From assembly GCA_030824095.1 (NCBI GenBank), contig JAVBYK010000423.1, positions 1 to 5,967 of the forward strand: DNA of 5,967 nt, given 5' to 3'. The first letter of the stretch is position 1, and each line of letters opens with the position of its first letter. Of the stretch, positions 1 to 5,967 are shown in pieces. The notes under the pieces are model-generated. The model had not been told where the DNA came from, made no database searches, and was given only the letters and a program-made list of their open reading frames with translations. A program made the translations under genes and the position numbers. Origin of the DNA: a bacterium. GTDB lineage: Bacteria > Pseudomonadota > Gammaproteobacteria > Burkholderiales > Burkholderiaceae_C.

Positions 1-20
1 ACCCAGATGATGGATGACAT
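1..20 (-). CDS. Possible start of a further gene, cut by the window edge
   Basis: Twelve bases after the LivK-type gene's stop, an ATG at 20-18 opens a frame reading MSSIIW before the sequence ends. The close spacing fits another gene of the same operon. There is no convincing ribosome binding site before it (only AGG in the preceding stop region), and six codons cannot identify a product. A transporter permease would fit the context, but that is a guess. Confidence 0.2.
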
Positions 21-32
21 GCTGTAGCAAAC

Positions 33-1229
33 CTATTGCATGGCCGCAACGGGACGCTTGGCTCGCACATAGCTGTCCTGTGGCTGGTAGTTCTTGCCAT
101 CGGCGTAGCGCCATTGCACCATGGTGCCTTTTTGCCCGCGCAACTCCAGTTTGCCGACAAAGGCACCCATGGTGGACTGGTGGTCCAGCGCCCGGAATTC
201 GGCCGGGCCAAACGGGGTGACAAACTTCAAACCCCGCATGGCTGCAACCAGTTTTTCGTTGTCGGTGCTCTTGGCCTTGGCAATCGCGGCAAAGATGGCT
301 TGCATGGTCGCATAGCCCACGACCGACCCCACCTTGGGGTTTTCATTGAACTTTTTGTAGTAGTTGGCAGCAAAGGAGGCGTGCTCGGGCGTGTCGATCT
401 GGTCCCAGGGGTAGCCGGTCACGATCCAGCCCTTGGGCGTTTCATCCTTGAGCACATCCAGGTATTCCGGTTCACCGGAGAGCATGGAGACCACGGGTGT
501 CTTGGGAAACACATTGCGCTGATTGCCCTCGCGCACCAGTTTGGCCAGGTCCGCGCCAAAGGTGACATTGAAAATGGCGTCTGGCTTGGCCTGGGTCACT
601 GCCTGCAAGGTACTGCCTGCGTCGAGCTTGCCCAGAGCCGGCCATTGTTCGGCCACGAACTCCACGTCAGGCCGCCGCGCCTTGAGCAGCTCCTTGAAGC
701 TGGTCACTGCGCTCTGCCCGTATTCGTAGTTGGGGGCAATGGTGGCCCAGCGTTTGGCGGGCAACTTGGCCGCCTCTTCCACCAGCATGGCGGCCTGCAT
801 ATAGGTGCTGGGGCGCAGACGGAAGGTGTAGCGGTTGCCCTTGTCCCAGACGATGGCGTCGGTCAAAGGCTCGCTGGCGACGAACAGTCGCCTGTTTTTG
901 AGCGCATGGTCGGCCAACGCCAGCCCCACATTCGACAAAAAGCCGCCAGCTAGCACGTCCACATGTTCGTTGGACGTGAGTTCAATGGCGTGGCGTAACG
1001 CTTCTTCGGGCTTGCCGGCGTCGTCCCGTGCGATGACTTCCACCTTGCGCCCCAACAGGCCGCCCTTGGCGTTGATCTCTTCCACCGCCAGTTGCCAGCC
1101 TTGCTTGTAAGGCGTGGTGAACTGCGGCATGCTGGAATAGCTGTTGATTTCACCAATCTTGATCGGTTTACCCTGCGCCCATGCGCCCAGGGATACGGAC
1201 AGCAATAAAGTGGAAAAAAGTCGCTTCAT
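33..1229 (-). CDS. LivK/HAAT-type periplasmic substrate-binding protein (type 1 fold, Peripla_BP_6-like)
   Basis: This 398-residue protein belongs to the group that includes the branched-chain amino acid proteins LivJ/LivK, AmiC and UrtA. Residues 1-18 are a Sec signal peptide with a likely cut after AWA; no lipobox is present, so it should be soluble in the periplasm. The mature part opens with KIGEINSYS (24-32), then GWQLAVEEINAKGGLLGRKV (44-63) and RDDAGKPEEAL (68-78), all typical of the first lobe. Later marks are FRLRPS (136-141) and APNYEYGQSA (165-174), the usual hinge and second-lobe region. Ligands in this group range from amino acids to amides, urea and aromatic acids, and the visible residues do not decide between them. 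It is distinct from the BMP protein at the other end of the operon. It may serve the same permeases or LivHMFG-type genes beyond the left edge. Family is secure, ligand unknown. Confidence 0.92.
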   Translation of the reverse strand: MKRLFSTLLLSVSLGAWAQGKPIKIGEINSYSSMPQFTTPYKQGWQLAVEEINAKGGLLGRKVEVIARDDAGKPEEALRHAIELTSNEHVDVLAGGFLSNVGLALADHALKNRRLFVASEPLTDAIVWDKGNRYTFRLRPSTYMQAAMLVEEAAKLPAKRWATIAPNYEYGQSAVTSFKELLKARRPDVEFVAEQWPALGKLDAGSTLQAVTQAKPDAIFNVTFGADLAKLVREGNQRNVFPKTPVVSMLSGEPEYLDVLKDETPKGWIVTGYPWDQIDTPEHASFAANYYKKFNENPKVGSVVGYATMQAIFAAIAKAKSTDNEKLVAAMRGLKFVTPFGPAEFRALDHQSTMGAFVGKLELRGQKGTMVQWRYADGKNYQPQDSYVRAKRPVAAMQ

Positions 1230-1234
1230 AGGTT

Positions 1235-1238
1235 CTCC
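1235..1238 (-). promoter_or_regulatory. Ribosome binding site of the LivK-type binding-protein gene
   Basis: On the minus strand this reads GGAG, five bases before the ATG at 1229-1227. It is the clearest Shine-Dalgarno sequence in the window. It lies in the 38-base gap after the second permease (1230-1267), where I see neither an intrinsic terminator nor a convincing promoter, so read-through from the operon is likely. Confidence 0.75.
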
Positions 1239-1267
1239 AGAGCCCTGAACTCTAGCAGTGTTTACCC

Positions 1268-2236
1268 TTAGCGTTCTTTTGTATAGGGCCGACCCAGGGC
1301 TTGTGGCGCCACCGCCTTGCCGATAAAGCCGGCCAGCAGCACCACGGTCAGCACGTACGGTAGGGCCTGTATGGCCTGCACCGGCACCTCACCCAGCAGA
1401 GGCAAATGCGCGCCTTGCAGACGAATAGCCGCAGCATCCAGAAAGCCGAACAGCAGGCAGGCCCACAACGCCCCCACCGGATACCAGCGACCAAAGATCA
1501 GCGCCGCCAGCGCCATGAAACCGCGCCCTGCCGTCATATTGGGTGAAAAACTGGCGCTTTGGGCCAGCACCAGGTAGCTGCCGGCCAGGCCGCACAACAG
1601 ACCATTGAGGGTCAGCGCGGTATAGCGCAGGCGGGTGACCGACACACCGGCTGCATCCACCATCTGCGGGTTCTCGCCCACGGCACGCAAGCGCAGGCCA
1701 AAGCGGGTGCGGAACAATACCCACCAGGTTGCGGGCACCAGGGCCAGCGCTAGGTACACCAGCGCGTTGTGTCCCAGCAGCCCTTCACCGAGCAGCGCGC
1801 CGATCCACGGTATCCCGGCAAGCCCCGCCGTCCATTGCGCAAACATCGGCTGGATGCGGACCCCGGCGGTCACGGGCGGTGTTTGCCCACCCTGCGCAAA
1901 CCAGGCAATGCCCAGCACGACCGTCAGCCCCGAGGCGATGATGTTGATGGCCACGCCCGACACCACCTGGTCCCCCTGGTGGCTGACACAGGCCAGGCCG
2001 TGCATCCACGACAACGACACCGCAATGCCGATGGCCGCCAGCATGGCCAACGTGGTCGAGCCTGACGCAGCACCGGCAGCCCCTGCGGCAAAGGCGGCAA
2101 ACAGCATCTTGCCCTCCAGGCCAATGTCCACCACCCCAGAGCGCTCGGAAAACAGACCCGCCAGGGCGCAAAAGATCAGCGGTGTGGCCAGGCGCAGTGT
2201 GGACGCCAGCATGGTTCCCAACAAGGCTTCATCCAT
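1268..2236 (-). CDS. ABC transporter permease, second subunit (NupQ/YufQ-like, BPD_transp_2 family)
   Basis: This 322-residue inner-membrane protein is the partner of the preceding permease; the two would form a heterodimeric channel. About eight hydrophobic segments are seen, near 5-29, 43-58, 61-80, 91-113, 156-175, 205-226, 252-270 and 288-307. Conserved stretches are FSERSGVVDIGLEGKM (29-44), the cytoplasmic TRFGLRLRAVGENPQMVDAAG loop (177-197) that likely touches the ATPase, and GRGFMALAALIFGRWYPVGA (237-256). The ATG at 2236 overlaps the end of the first permease by eight bases (ATGGATGA). The C-terminus ends in a short basic tail (GRPYTKER), probably cytoplasmic. Length is normal for the family and there is no sign of damage. 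Family is secure; substrate rests on the operon. Confidence 0.94.
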   Translation of the reverse strand: MDEALLGTMLASTLRLATPLIFCALAGLFSERSGVVDIGLEGKMLFAAFAAGAAGAASGSTTLAMLAAIGIAVSLSWMHGLACVSHQGDQVVSGVAINIIASGLTVVLGIAWFAQGGQTPPVTAGVRIQPMFAQWTAGLAGIPWIGALLGEGLLGHNALVYLALALVPATWWVLFRTRFGLRLRAVGENPQMVDAAGVSVTRLRYTALTLNGLLCGLAGSYLVLAQSASFSPNMTAGRGFMALAALIFGRWYPVGALWACLLFGFLDAAAIRLQGAHLPLLGEVPVQAIQALPYVLTVVLLAGFIGKAVAPQALGRPYTKER

Positions 2237-3368
2237 GGGCTGCTCCCGGTTGTTTGCGCTGCGGCGGCAGGCGCCGCAGCATGACTAGCACCCAGGCCAG
2301 CATGGGCGCAATGACGTAGGCCATCGCCCCCGAAAACAGCACGATGAAACCTTGCAGCATGACCACCATGTCGCGACTGAATCCCCGCACCTCAAACGCC
2401 ACCTCGGCACCTCCCTGGAACAGCGCGCCAAACAGGATGCTGGCCAGCACAATGCCCACCGGGTGGTTGCGCCCCATCAGCGCCACGGCGATACCGGTGA
2501 AGCCGGCGCCGCTGACAAACTCCAGCAGTAACTTGCCGTGCACGCCAGCAATTTCATTCATGCCGACCATGCCGGCCAGTGCGCCGGAAATAGCCATTGC
2601 CACCATGACCTGACGCTGCGGGCGAATGCCGGCATACTCTGCCGCCCCCGGGCTTGACCCCACTGCACGCAGGTGGTAGCCACCACGGGTGCGCCACAGG
2701 AAAAAATACACACCGACTGCGGCCAGCGCCGCCAGCACCAGGCTCAGGTTCAGCGGCGACGCCGGCCACTCCACACCGATCCAGGCCAGTGCCTCGTGCA
2801 TGCCCGGCAATTTGGCCGAATCGGCGAACGCCACACTCTCCACCGACATGGCCCCTGCCGGGCGCAGGTGGTTCACCAGCAGGTACACCAACAAGGTGCT
2901 GGCGATGAAATTGAACATGATGGTGGTGATGACCACATGGCTGCCCCGGTAGGCCTGCAGATAGGCCGGCACCGATGCCCAGGCCATGCCAAACAGCGCA
3001 CCGGCCATCACCATCAGCGGCAGCATGACCCACGCTGGCAAAAAGGCCGACCACCACAGCGCCACCAGCCCAGTGCCCAACCCGCCCAGAATGGCCTGCC
3101 CTTCTCCACCAATATTGAACAAACCGCCGTGGAAGGCCACGGCCACGGCCAGGCCGGTGAAGACAAAGGTGGTCGCGTAATACAGCGTGTAGCTGAAGCC
3201 CCGTGCTGTGCCAAACGCACCGTGCACCAGCACCGTGATGACTTCCACCGGGTTTTGCCCGACCAGGGCCACGACGCCCGCTGCGGCCAGCAGGGCCACC
3301 GCCAGGCACACCACCGGGAGCAGCAACAGGTCCGCCCAGCGCGGCAAGCTATGGGACGCTGCGCTCAT
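2229..3368 (-). CDS. ABC transporter permease, first subunit (NupP/YufP-like, BPD_transp_2 family)
   Basis: This 379-residue inner-membrane protein is one half of the translocation channel. About nine or ten hydrophobic segments are visible, including roughly 13-36, 62-80, 92-109, 112-134, 144-165, 206-224, 254-272, 303-318 and 336-364. Family landmarks are FNIGGEGQ (84-91), the cytoplasmic TRGGYHLRAVGSSP loop (227-240), which resembles the ATPase-contacting EAA region, and GAGFTGIAVALMGRNHPVGI (286-305). I chose the ATG at 3368 because it overlaps the ATPase stop by four bases (ATGA) and has GGGGGAA (3380-3374) just upstream. The in-frame ATG at 3413 would add 15 polar, non-membrane residues that come from the coding end of the ATPase gene. 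The tail is basic (RRLPPQRK, 365-372), consistent with a cytoplasmic C-terminus. Family is secure; nucleoside as substrate is inferred from the operon. Confidence 0.94.
   Translation of the reverse strand: MSAASHSLPRWADLLLLPVVCLAVALLAAAGVVALVGQNPVEVITVLVHGAFGTARGFSYTLYYATTFVFTGLAVAVAFHGGLFNIGGEGQAILGGLGTGLVALWWSAFLPAWVMLPLMVMAGALFGMAWASVPAYLQAYRGSHVVITTIMFNFIASTLLVYLLVNHLRPAGAMSVESVAFADSAKLPGMHEALAWIGVEWPASPLNLSLVLAALAAVGVYFFLWRTRGGYHLRAVGSSPGAAEYAGIRPQRQVMVAMAISGALAGMVGMNEIAGVHGKLLLEFVSGAGFTGIAVALMGRNHPVGIVLASILFGALFQGGAEVAFEVRGFSRDMVVMLQGFIVLFSGAMAYVIAPMLAWVLVMLRRLPPQRKQPGAAHG
2243..2247 (-). promoter_or_regulatory. Ribosome binding site of the second permease gene
   Basis: On the minus strand this reads GGGAG, six bases before the ATG at 2236-2234. 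It lies inside the end of the first permease gene and favours this start over the in-frame ATG at 2212. Confidence 0.65.
2258..2280. repeat. Perfect 9-bp GC-rich inverted repeat just before the second permease's ribosome binding site
   Basis: Arms GCTGCGGCG (2258-2266) and CGCCGCAGC (2272-2280) are exact complements around a five-base loop. On the mRNA the hairpin lies in the last codons of the first permease (LRRLPPQ) and ends 10 bases before the GGGAG ribosome binding site of the second. No U-run follows, so it is not an intrinsic terminator. It could affect ribosome access or mRNA stability, which is inference. Confidence 0.85.
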
Positions 3369-4906
3369 GCGGGTTCCCCCACCATCAGCAGGCCCAGCTT
3401 GGCCTCGGTGCATGCGTCAATGGCCAGTTCGCCAGCGACCCGACCCTGGTTCATGACCACGACACGGTTGGACAACGCCAGAATCTCATCCAGCTCGCTG
3501 GATACCACCAGCACGGCACAACCAGCATCACGCATGGCACGCAGCTGGCTGTAAATGAACTCGATGGCGCCAATGTCCACCCCGCGGGTCGGCTGTCCCA
3601 CCAGCAGCACCTTGGGCGCCTGGCCCAGTTCGCGGGCCAAGACCAGCTTTTGCTGGTTGCCGCCGGAGAAACTCCGACTGAGCAGTTCCGGGTCACGCGG
3701 GCGCACGTCAAAACGCTCCATCATCGTGTTCGTTGCCGCGCGCATGTCATCGTGCTTCATCCAGCCGCCGCGGGCATAGGCCGGGAGCCCGTCATACCCC
3801 AGCACGGCGGATTCCCAGGCCACGAAATCCATCACCATGGCGCGGGCATGGCGGTCTTCCGGCACATGGGCCAGGCCCAACGTGCGGGCCGTTTGCGGGT
3901 CCACCCAGGCTCCGGCTTCAAAGCCTTGGCCGCCCAGCTCCAGTTGCCCCTGGGTCGGTTGCAGCAACCCCGACAGCACATCCAGCAGCTCGCTCTGTCC
4001 ATTGCCCGATACGCCGGCCACACCGACGATTTCGCCGCTGCGTAGCGTCAGATTCAGGTCATGCAGGCGCACCACATTGAGGGCGTCCCGGGCCTCGATG
4101 CCGGTGGCCTGCAGCAGCACCGCACCCGGCGCCACGGTGTCTTCCTGCACGCGCCCCATGTGCACCTTGCGCCCCACCATGGCCTCGGCCAGACCTTCGA
4201 TGGAGGCCTGGGCAATCGGCATCTCGTGTACGACGCGCCCGGCACGCATGATGGTCACATGGTCGCACAGGCGCATCACTTCCTTGAGTTTGTGGGTGAT
4301 CAGGATGATGGTGGTGCCCTGCTGGCGCAACAGGCGCAGTACGTCAAACAACTGCTCCGTTTCCTGCGGTGTCAGCACCGCAGTCGGCTCATCCAGGATC
4401 AACACCTTGGCACCGCGGTACAGGGTTTTCAGAATCTCCAGCCGCTGGCGGTCGCCCACGGGCAGATCCGAGACCAGCGCATCCAGTTCCACATGCAGAC
4501 CCGTGGACTGCATCAACGCGCTGAGCTTGCTGCGCACTTGGGCGTCGGCTTGGCGCAACAGCCAGTGGGGCTCAGCCCCCAGCATCACATTTTCCAGCGC
4601 AGTCAGCGTATCCACCAGCATGAAGTGCTGGTGGACCATGCCAATGCCCAGAGCAATGGCGTCATCGGCATTGCGGATGGTGGCGGCTTGGCCAAAGACC
4701 TCGATGGCACCCCTGTCGGCCTCGTAAAAACCGTACAGCACCGACATCAGCGTGCTTTTCCCGGCTCCGTTTTCACCCACCAGACCATGCACCGTGCCGA
4801 CCTGTACACACAGGTTCACATCCGCATTGGCGGCAACCGCCCCAAACTGCTTGTGAATACCGGTCATGCGGACCGCTGGGGCCGCAGTCACGGCTGGGCC
4901 TTCCAT
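3365..4906 (-). CDS. Double-domain ABC transporter ATPase of a nucleoside-type importer
   Basis: This 513-residue cytoplasmic protein carries two fused ABC domains, as in Bacillus NupO/YufO and the sugar ATPase RbsA, and would power the two permeases that follow. Domain 1 has Walker A GENGAGKST (44-52), Q-loop Gln93 in VHQHFMLV, a signature-like LPVGDRQR (148-155), Walker B LILDEPTAVLTP (169-180) and H-loop His205. Domain 2 has a degenerate Walker A, GVSGNGQSE (298-306, Gln304 where Lys is expected), a good signature FSGGNQQK (413-420), an altered Walker B LLVGQPTRGVD (434-444, no Asp-Glu pair) and SSELDE (469-474) with no H-loop histidine. This asymmetry is usual for the family. I keep the ATG at 4906 because it overlaps the upstream stop by one base. 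No clear ribosome binding site precedes it, so translational coupling is likely. A second in-frame ATG lies at 4867. Confidence 0.96.
   Translation of the reverse strand: MEGPAVTAAPAVRMTGIHKQFGAVAANADVNLCVQVGTVHGLVGENGAGKSTLMSVLYGFYEADRGAIEVFGQAATIRNADDAIALGIGMVHQHFMLVDTLTALENVMLGAEPHWLLRQADAQVRSKLSALMQSTGLHVELDALVSDLPVGDRQRLEILKTLYRGAKVLILDEPTAVLTPQETEQLFDVLRLLRQQGTTIILITHKLKEVMRLCDHVTIMRAGRVVHEMPIAQASIEGLAEAMVGRKVHMGRVQEDTVAPGAVLLQATGIEARDALNVVRLHDLNLTLRSGEIVGVAGVSGNGQSELLDVLSGLLQPTQGQLELGGQGFEAGAWVDPQTARTLGLAHVPEDRHARAMVMDFVAWESAVLGYDGLPAYARGGWMKHDDMRAATNTMMERFDVRPRDPELLSRSFSGGNQQKLVLARELGQAPKVLLVGQPTRGVDIGAIEFIYSQLRAMRDAGCAVLVVSSELDEILALSNRVVVMNQGRVAGELAIDACTEAKLGLLMVGEPA
4611..4635. repeat. 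Perfect 10-bp inverted repeat inside the ATPase gene
   Basis: Arms TCCACCAGCA (4611-4620) and TGCTGGTGGA (4626-4635) are exact complements around a five-base loop. In the mRNA they would form a strong hairpin, extendable by one G-U pair. The repeat encodes the conserved Q-loop stretch VHQHFMLVD of the first ABC domain. The inner eight pairs follow from ordinary high-GC codons for HQHFMLV, so protein conservation may be the whole explanation. Confidence 0.85.
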
Positions 4907-5886
4907 CAGTATTTGCAGGCGTTGTCTGCCATGTAGTCAGCCGCCTTGATCTTGCCGCTGATGATGTCGGCCTTGATAGCGTCCACCTTCTTCTTCATGT
5001 CGGCGCTGACCAGCTTGGCGTTGTTGTCATCCAGCGCATAATCGACGCCGCCTTCCTTCAGGCCCAGCACCGAGACGCCGGCCTTGTGGCCCTTGGCCAC
5101 GTTGTACACGGCCACGTCCACCTTCTTGATCATCGAGGTCAACATGGTGCCGGGCTGCAGGTGATTCTGGTTGCTGTCCACACCAATGGCCAGCTTGCCA
5201 CTGTCCTTGGCCGCCTGGTAGACACCCATGCCGGTGCCACCGGCAGCGGCAAACACCACATCCGCACCCTTGGCAAACTGGGCACGCGCCAATTCACCAC
5301 CGCGGGCCGGGTCACTCCAGGCGGCGCCGGTGGTTCCGGTCATGTTGGCAAACACCTCGGCCTTGGGATTGGCGTACTTGGCGCCCTGCTCGTAGCCACA
5401 CTGGAACTTGCGGATCAGCGGGATGTCCATGCCACCCACGAAGCCCACCTTGCCGGTCTTGCTGGCCATTGCTGCCATGGCACCCACCAGGAAGCTGCCT
5501 TCATGCTCCTTGAACACCACGGACTGCACATTGGGCTGGTTCACCACCATATCGATGATGGCGAAATGCAGCTTGGGGAATTCCTTGGCGATTTTCTCAA
5601 TTCCGGACGCCTGGCCAAAGCCAATGCCGATGATGGGGCTGGCGCCGCGCTCGGCCATGCGCCGGATGGCCTGCTCGCGTTGGGATTCGTTGGAAATCTC
5701 AAACTCCAGATAGGGCTTGCCGCTTTCCTTCTTCCACTGCTCCATGCCGCGGTAGGCGGCTTCATTGAAGGACTTGTCAAACTTGCCGCCCATATCGAAC
5801 ACGATGGCCGGCTCGGCGGCCACGTGGAAACTCGCTGCCATCGCGGCGCCCAATAGTGTCAAGCGTGCCAAGTTCTTGAAATTCAT
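4906..5886 (-). CDS. BMP/PnrA-family periplasmic substrate-binding protein, probably for nucleosides
   Basis: This 326-residue protein is the ligand-capturing subunit of the importer encoded by the next three genes. Residues 1-24 form a Sec signal peptide: Lys4 and Arg8, a hydrophobic core, and a likely cut after HVAA. There is no lipobox cysteine, so it should be free in the periplasm, unlike the lipoprotein relatives in Gram-positives and spirochaetes. Family motifs seen are DMGGKFDKSFNE (31-42), EHEGSFLVGA (127-136), GKVGFVGGMD (145-154), AAGGTGMGVYQ (214-224) and IGVDSNQ (234-240). Characterised relatives (Treponema PnrA, Bacillus NupN/YufN) bind purine or other nucleosides; the exact ligand here is inferred from family and operon. 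Only Cys163 and Cys324 remain after signal removal and could form a disulfide. The length is normal for the family. The stop codon shares one base with the next start (TGATG). Family assignment is secure, ligand less so. Confidence 0.94.
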   Translation of the reverse strand: MNFKNLARLTLLGAAMAASFHVAAEPAIVFDMGGKFDKSFNEAAYRGMEQWKKESGKPYLEFEISNESQREQAIRRMAERGASPIIGIGFGQASGIEKIAKEFPKLHFAIIDMVVNQPNVQSVVFKEHEGSFLVGAMAAMASKTGKVGFVGGMDIPLIRKFQCGYEQGAKYANPKAEVFANMTGTTGAAWSDPARGGELARAQFAKGADVVFAAAGGTGMGVYQAAKDSGKLAIGVDSNQNHLQPGTMLTSMIKKVDVAVYNVAKGHKAGVSVLGLKEGGVDYALDDNNAKLVSADMKKKVDAIKADIISGKIKAADYMADNACKY

Positions 5887-5891
5887 ATCGA

Positions 5892-5897
5892 CCCTTT
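5892..5897 (-). promoter_or_regulatory. Ribosome binding site of the BMP binding-protein gene
   Basis: On the minus strand this reads AAAGGG, five bases before the ATG at 5886-5884. It supports that start and agrees with the signal peptide beginning there. Confidence 0.6.
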
Positions 5898-5904
5898 GTA
5901 GTTG

Positions 5905-5922
5905 AAGTGCGAAATAGCACTT
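5905..5922. repeat. Inverted repeat AAGTGC-N6-GCACTT upstream of the operon
   Basis: The two six-base arms are perfect complements (5905-5910 and 5917-5922) separated by GAAATA. The repeat ends 18 bases before the start codon of the binding-protein gene and 7 bases before its ribosome binding site. The dyad and position would suit an operator for a dimeric regulator, or a small hairpin in the leader mRNA. I do not recognise it as the site of a named regulator. An 18-base dyad with six-base arms can arise by chance, so the regulatory role is inference. Confidence 0.4.
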
Positions 5923-5967
5923 TAGCGTATTGCCTCTTCACGCCCCCCTGCAACCCGGGGGAATTTG

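Larger units (their letters stand above)
5887..5967 (-). promoter_or_regulatory. Upstream region of the transporter operon; probable promoter region
   Basis: These 81 bases precede the first gene of the operon and must hold its promoter unless transcription starts beyond the window. Read on the minus strand, the best pair I can find is TTGCAG (5953-5948) and TACGCT (5929-5924) with an 18-base spacer. Each matches the sigma-70 consensus at only three of six positions, so this is a weak suggestion. If it is real, transcription would begin near 5917, inside the inverted repeat at 5905-5922. The distal end is GC-rich, with runs of C (5943-5948) and G (5957-5961). No riboswitch is recognisable, and there is little room for one. 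Confidence 0.35.

Noticed and set aside
36..953. Long plus-strand open frame of 305 codons opposite the LivK-type gene
   Set aside because: The opposite strand encodes a full recognised protein with signal peptide and ribosome binding site. The plus-strand translation is rich in His, Gly and Gln with no recognisable motif, as expected for the complement of a high-GC gene.
1230..1267. Possible terminator between the second permease and the LivK-type gene
   Set aside because: Only a four-base AGAG/CTCT pairing is visible, with no T-run after it on the minus strand. The gap mainly holds a ribosome binding site.
3369..3413. Longer form of the first permease beginning at the ATG at 3413
   Set aside because: The extra 15 residues are polar and fall inside the ATPase coding end; the ATG at 3368 gives the classic four-base ATGA overlap and a nearby G-rich ribosome binding site.
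2673..4936. Plus-strand open frames of about 290 codons opposite the permease and ATPase genes (2673-3554, 3837-4727, 4061-4936)
   Set aside because: All are antisense to genes with clear family motifs, have biased low-complexity translations rich in Arg, Ser, His and Gln, and two of them overlap each other.
5230..5244. GCCGGTG-C-CACCGGC palindrome inside the BMP gene
   Set aside because: It encodes the conserved glycine-rich AAGGTGMG motif; alternating Gly, Ala and Thr codons readily give such symmetry, and the one-base spacer makes a poor hairpin.
5086..5856. Plus-strand open frame of 256 codons opposite the BMP gene
   Set aside because: It is antisense to a complete conserved protein, and its His/Gly/Leu-rich translation shows no domain or plausible start signal.
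5944..5961. CCCCC/GGGGG pairing at the right edge as a terminator of a neighbouring gene
   Set aside because: The stem is only five pairs with an eight-base loop and just three T follow on the plus strand before the window ends, so it cannot be supported.

Overview
The window looks like a piece of a Gram-negative chromosome. High GC, two periplasmic signal peptides without a lipobox, and the protein sequence style suggest a betaproteobacterium of the order Burkholderiales, possibly Comamonadaceae. That placement is inferred from general resemblance, not from a marker gene. Every supported gene lies on the minus strand, so transcription runs from high to low coordinates. No phage, transposon, CRISPR, tRNA or rRNA is visible.

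Layout in transcription order: a short upstream region (5887-5967) with an inverted repeat and a ribosome binding site; a BMP/PnrA-type periplasmic binding protein (5886-4906); a double-domain ABC ATPase (4906-3365); two inner-membrane permeases (3368-2229 and 2236-1268); after a 38-base gap, a second periplasmic binding protein of the branched-chain amino acid (LivK/HAAT) type (1229-33); and perhaps the first codons of a further gene running off the left edge (20-1).

The first four genes are a complete ABC importer of the kind characterised as nucleoside transporters (Bacillus subtilis NupNOPQ/YufNOPQ; Treponema PnrA is a homologue of the binding protein). They overlap by 1, 4 and 8 bases, which indicates one mRNA with coupled translation. 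The binding protein would capture a purine nucleoside or related ligand in the periplasm, the two permeases would form a heterodimeric channel, and the fused ATPase would drive it with one competent and one degenerate ATP site.

The most unusual point is the fifth gene. A LivK-type binding protein follows a BMP-type importer with no visible terminator between them. It may open a second transport operon off the left edge, or give the same importer a second ligand. Two perfect inverted repeats inside the operon are also recorded, one just upstream of a ribosome binding site. Nothing here is clearly a previously undescribed system: this is a well-formed transporter operon with one odd neighbour.
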